Made by a program: the position numbers and the translations under genes. Positions 31,669 through 34,275 of a stretch of DNA of 34,275 nucleotides are shown here, one piece after another. Origin of the DNA: Nostoc desertorum CM1-VF14 (GTDB lineage Bacteria; Cyanobacteriota; Cyanobacteriia; Cyanobacteriales; Nostocaceae); contig JAHHHR010000079.1 of NCBI GenBank assembly GCA_019359245.1, positions 1 to 34,275 on the forward strand, read 5' to 3'. Under the pieces are notes generated by a model. It was not told the origin of the DNA. It ran no database searches and saw nothing but the letters and a program-made list of their open reading frames with translations. Positions within the stretch are counted from its first letter, which is position 1. Every line of letters begins with the position of its first letter.

Positions 31669-32246
31669 GACTTGGATTTGTGGATGCCGTAAACAACACC
31701 ACCTGCCACTAATGCACCCACCACAAACACAATAGTTTTGTCTGATTCTGGCAGACGGTTAAAATCTTCTACAGTCGCTTTGATGTTGTCATAAGTCTTG
31801 TGTGAGTTCTGCATTGTGGTGTAGAAATCACCGATAGCAGTCCACAAAATGAAGCATCCGAATATTGTTTGAAAGAGAAATTTTATCGCCTTGTCCATGT
31901 CCGTAAAAACCCATCCTTCAGGAGACTTATTTACGGTGAACTCCAATAAATCACGATTGACTATTTGATTAATTCCCAACACAATAGCGACCGCAGGCAA
32001 TAGCCCCGCCGAGCCTGTAGCTATTACTAAATACTTAGCCAAGCAATAGGAAGTAACACCCCAGCCGCAAGACTCAATACCTTTGAGAACAGCGCGACTA
32101 CGATTAAGCTTCTCAATTTCCTTCGCTTTGAATCTTCTAATAGCTTCTTGTTCATCCTGGGTAAACGCGGTATCAGGATAATCTTGATAGTCAAGTGATT
32201 TTTCGGTGTCCCCGTCTTGCAGTGAGGTGTTAAGTTCATCTAACAT
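31665..32246 (-). CDS. Multi-pass membrane protein, 193 aa
   Basis: An acidic, disordered start (LQDGDTEKSLDYQDYPDTAF) and a charged helix (ERIEKLN-like, residues 33-50) precede about four hydrophobic segments: GWGVTSYCLAKYLVIATGSA, LPAVAIVLGINQIV, FLFQTIFGCFILWTAIGDFY and TIVFVVGALVAGGVVYGI, ending KSKS. No family is recognised. Its stop overlaps the ATPase start, so the two are translated together and may form a complex in the membrane. The ribosome binding site is weak. Confidence 0.65.
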   Translation of the reverse strand: MLDELNTSLQDGDTEKSLDYQDYPDTAFTQDEQEAIRRFKAKEIEKLNRSRAVLKGIESCGWGVTSYCLAKYLVIATGSAGLLPAVAIVLGINQIVNRDLLEFTVNKSPEGWVFTDMDKAIKFLFQTIFGCFILWTAIGDFYTTMQNSHKTYDNIKATVEDFNRLPESDKTIVFVVGALVAGGVVYGIHKSKS

Positions 32247-32315
32247 TGTTCTAATGACAAATTTTGATTTCCCCTACTGAGCGGTAACGCGAGTAGGGGA
32301 TGCAGGCTATGCTGA

Positions 32316-32963
32316 TTACTCGAAAATCGTAGAAACAGCAGTGCGGAATGCTTGCACTAATTTGTTAGTTGTAAATGACTTACGAGGTACTAAATCAAGG
32401 TCTGAACCTTCGCCATAAGTCAATAGATGTTTTGCCTTTTCCGCTTCATAAGTCCTATCAGCGTCTAGCTGTGCCTTTACAGGTCGCGCTAACTGCGATT
32501 TAGCAGCCGCCAGATGGTCAACTTTGCTGATATGGTAGTCGATGTAAGCCTTGAGCTTAACTAGGTCGATGCTTTCTCTGTAGCGCTGATTCTCTAGTGT
32601 GCGGTCGCTGGCCAGCTTCAATCCGATTTCTGAGCGCTCATGACCGTACTTTAAATTTGCGATCGTTAAATCAGCGCTGGCTTTATCAATGGCAATACCA
32701 GACGCGCCAGCTTGCTTGTAAATCTCTGTAAGTCCTTTGTTATATTCCTCAGTGCCTTTGATGAACGCTGACAGGTTATCTGTGATGTAGGGCATGATGG
32801 TTAAGATGCGTTCGCCCTCGTTACCCATTTCCCCTACTTTGGTCAATGCTGCATCGTCACCATTAATGCAACCCATGATTAAGCTGTCTGCAACGCCTAA
32901 TTTCTCAGCCCTTGCCTTGAGCTTTTTACCGTGTTTACCAACGATATTCTTGATATGCTTCAC
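32316..32963 (-). CDS. Hypothetical helical protein, 215 aa
   Basis: The GTG start at 32963 is supported by AGGAGT seven bases upstream. The product begins with a basic segment (MKHIKNIVGKHGKKLKARAE) and is almost wholly helical, with charged heptad-like stretches (ASADLTIANLKYGHERSE, YRESIDLVKLKAYIDYHI). There is no membrane segment or catalytic motif. It lies between a 65-residue membrane protein and the multi-pass membrane protein. I infer a cytoplasmic structural component of the same assembly. Confidence 0.65.
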   Translation of the reverse strand: MKHIKNIVGKHGKKLKARAEKLGVADSLIMGCINGDDAALTKVGEMGNEGERILTIMPYITDNLSAFIKGTEEYNKGLTEIYKQAGASGIAIDKASADLTIANLKYGHERSEIGLKLASDRTLENQRYRESIDLVKLKAYIDYHISKVDHLAAAKSQLARPVKAQLDADRTYEAEKAKHLLTYGEGSDLDLVPRKSFTTNKLVQAFRTAVSTIFE

Positions 32964-33132
32964 GTTTTTGACTCCTGTATGTGCAACATTCCGTCATAAA
33001 CCATTGAGACAGGGGGGCCAGCAGTGCAATGAGCAACGGTATCCCCACAAGCCCAATCAACAAATGTTTGTAAGTGAGTTTGCCGACTGGCTTAATCGAT
33101 GATTCCGGCGAAAGATAACGCGAGGTCTGCAA
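32935..33132 (-). CDS. Small single-pass membrane protein, 65 aa (start uncertain)
   Basis: The frame opens at a TTG inside the preceding gene (41-base overlap) and runs into the next gene (29-base overlap). A single strong hydrophobic helix covers about residues 24-46 (HLLIGLVGIPLLIALLAPLS), followed by a Tyr/Arg/Glu-rich cytoplasmic-type tail. There is no ribosome binding site for the TTG, so the true start may be different. The overlap on both sides suits a coupled operon gene. Confidence 0.5.
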   Translation of the reverse strand: MQTSRYLSPESSIKPVGKLTYKHLLIGLVGIPLLIALLAPLSQWFMTECCTYRSQKREAYQEYRW

Positions 33133-33742
33133 ACTGGCTTTTGTAGTCCAGGGCGGTCGCCTCCATCGCTTGTTTGATTTGGGTCAGTTCGCTGCCTGCA
33201 ACATCATCCATCTCTGCCAGTGTCTGCCTGATTTCGTCGGCTTTGCGTCGTATTTTTGATACTTCTTGATTCTTGAATTCTCTTGCAAAGTGGACGAGGG
33301 CGTTAAAAATCGCCTCGTTTAACTCTTTTCTAGATGCGAAGGTCGAAGCAATAGACACTGTAATCTGTTTCACATCCGCGGCTTTGAGTTCAATCCCTGC
33401 CCCCTGTGCAATATCTCTTACAAGGGCTTGTTTTTCAAGGTCTGTCAGCACAATTTGATTCTCTGGTTCGGCGACTGTAAGCTGATTAGATTCAACTTCA
33501 GGCTCTCCATCATCTGCCCCTACTAGAAAAGTTTCTTCAACGGGTTCATCAGTTACAGATAATCGGTTGCTTGCTTTTTCTCTGAGATAGTCAACTGCTT
33601 GGCTCAATTGGTCTTTGGTGGGATTGTCAAGGTCATCGCACTCAACAGCGATCGCGGCAGATGTATAATCGTCCTTGGTAAATCCTTGATAACCCTGTTT
33701 GTACAAACGAGCGCGGACATTGTTAGTGAACTTGTCAGACAT
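33092..33742 (-). CDS. Hypothetical protein, 216 aa
   Basis: AAGGAG lies eight bases before the ATG, the best ribosome binding site of the cluster. Residues 1-60 are a small basic/helical domain (MSDKFTNNVRARLYKQGYQG). Residues 63-95 are acidic and probably flexible (DEPVEETFLVGADDGEPEVE). The rest is helical, with IRRKADEIRQTLAEMDDVAG near the end. I recognise no family. It lies 12 bases after the 169-residue gene and overlaps the small membrane protein, so it is firmly in the operon. Confidence 0.7.
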   Translation of the reverse strand: MSDKFTNNVRARLYKQGYQGFTKDDYTSAAIAVECDDLDNPTKDQLSQAVDYLREKASNRLSVTDEPVEETFLVGADDGEPEVESNQLTVAEPENQIVLTDLEKQALVRDIAQGAGIELKAADVKQITVSIASTFASRKELNEAIFNALVHFAREFKNQEVSKIRRKADEIRQTLAEMDDVAGSELTQIKQAMEATALDYKSQFADLALSFAGIID

Positions 33743-33754
33743 GATGATTGCTCC

Positions 33755-34264
33755 TTAGATGGCTAGTGTTAAAACTGAGATGGTCGCGGATTTCATCGTT
33801 TGCGGTCGTCTGTTGATTGCCCATTTAGCAGCAATAAACGCAACAAGGGCTAAATCCTTGCAGTGGTAAATATTTTCAGCGCTGAAAGATAGTCCGGCTT
33901 GACTAAACCAGTAGTAACGAGTGCTGCGTGGTACATCGTCAAGATTGATTTTTAGATAGTCTGCCAGCGCAACTAAAAAACTCTTGCCGTTGTAACTAGC
34001 GTCTAACTCATAGAAGTGTTTGAAAACTTGCCAGCGCTCATTAAATCCTTTGCTTGCAGGGGTTAGCGCACCGTAACGCCGCCGAATTCCTGCAAATGTC
34101 TCAACTATTTTTTGAGCCGAAGCTGATTCTACATCTAAGTTAAAACGCTGTTTAAGAAAAGCTACTACTCGATACCAAGTGATATCTGAAATTTCTTTAC
34201 CCATCTCGCGCTGATAAATCTGTTTCAGGTGGCGATACTTAGCTGAATATACTTTTGTGGTCAC
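33755..34264 (-). CDS. Hypothetical protein opening the minus-strand cluster, 169 aa
   Basis: The start is GTG at 34264, preceded by ACGGAGGTAGT, an excellent ribosome binding site. The product (MTTKVYSAKYRHLKQIYQRE...) is basic and helical in its first 70 residues (VVAFLKQRFNLDVESASAQK) and may bind DNA. A weakly hydrophobic stretch (DLALVAFIAAKWAI) lies near the C terminus. I recognise no family. As first gene of the operon, and the only one with such a strong start, it could be a regulator or the most abundant component. Its 5' part is repeated at 1-116 because of the circular overlap. Confidence 0.7.
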   Translation of the reverse strand: MTTKVYSAKYRHLKQIYQREMGKEISDITWYRVVAFLKQRFNLDVESASAQKIVETFAGIRRRYGALTPASKGFNERWQVFKHFYELDASYNGKSFLVALADYLKINLDDVPRSTRYYWFSQAGLSFSAENIYHCKDLALVAFIAAKWAINRRPQTMKSATISVLTLAI

Positions 34265-34275
34265 ACTACCTCCGT
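34149..34275. repeat. Terminal overlap of a circular replicon, right copy
   Basis: This is identical to positions 1-127. It joins the end of the window to base 128, closing a circle of about 34,148 bp. Confidence 0.95.

Overview
The window is a complete circular replicon from a cyanobacterium, most likely a filamentous Nostocales-type host. The first 127 bases are repeated exactly as the last 127 bases, the signature of a circular assembly graph cut open, so the molecule is about 34,148 bp. The cyanobacterial assignment rests on at least eight HIP1 octamers (GCGATCGC), a cyanobacteriochrome-type photoreceptor, and the style of the mobile-element remnants and plasmid genes. No rRNA, tRNA, ribosomal or core metabolic gene is visible. 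The gene content (replication primase-helicase, partition pair, relaxase and mobilization genes, toxin-antitoxin pair, transposon debris) is that of a mobilizable plasmid.

Layout. (1) 0.4-1.3 kb (-): two overlapping hypothetical genes, one encoding a membrane protein. (2) 1.5-5.8 kb (+): a replication block with a small ribbon-helix-helix protein, two small genes, a 910-residue DUF3854/SF3 primase-helicase whose 3' part carries 12 iteron-like copies of AGTGACGAC in a bipolar arrangement, and two small downstream genes. (3) 5.9-11.3 kb: a mobilization block. A minus-strand operon (tail-rich small protein, ParA/MinD-like ATPase, coiled-coil membrane protein) diverges from a plus-strand operon (MobC-like protein, MobA/VirD2-type relaxase) around a hairpin-rich intergenic region that is the best oriT candidate. 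This echoes the traKLM/traJI divergence of RP4. (4) 11.4-13.0 kb: an orphan protein and a Crp/Fnr-family regulator. (5) 13.5-14.6 kb: parA plus a small ParB/ParG-type protein, flanked on both sides by AT-rich TTACA/TGTAA repeats that may be the centromere. (6) 14.7-15.7 kb: a frameshifted DUF1016 nuclease.

(7) 16.1-29.5 kb is the accessory half. It holds a two-GAF cyanobacteriochrome diguanylate cyclase, an intact small tyrosine recombinase with a decayed second copy, a parA scrap, two inverted copies of a 235-bp MITE-like element bracketing a recombinase fragment and a 5'-truncated histidine kinase, a truncated purine-type permease, a pRiA4b ORF-3 scrap, a remarkable 481-residue protein made of four 115-residue repeats, a second MITE with a 7-bp target duplication, an IS1182-type scrap, a VapBC45-like toxin-antitoxin pair and an orphan gene. 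(8) 29.7-34.3 kb (-): a compact cluster of mostly unrecognised genes ending in a membrane-anchored P-loop ATPase and two tandemly duplicated small HTH-like proteins. It has three membrane proteins and one ATPase, and is the best candidate here for an undescribed plasmid-encoded machine, possibly a coupling or DNA-transfer complex serving the relaxase.

Reading the blocks together, replication, partition and mobilization look functional, while 17.9-26.7 kb is a graveyard of recombination and transposition. Functions assigned to the unrecognised genes are inference from motifs and context only.
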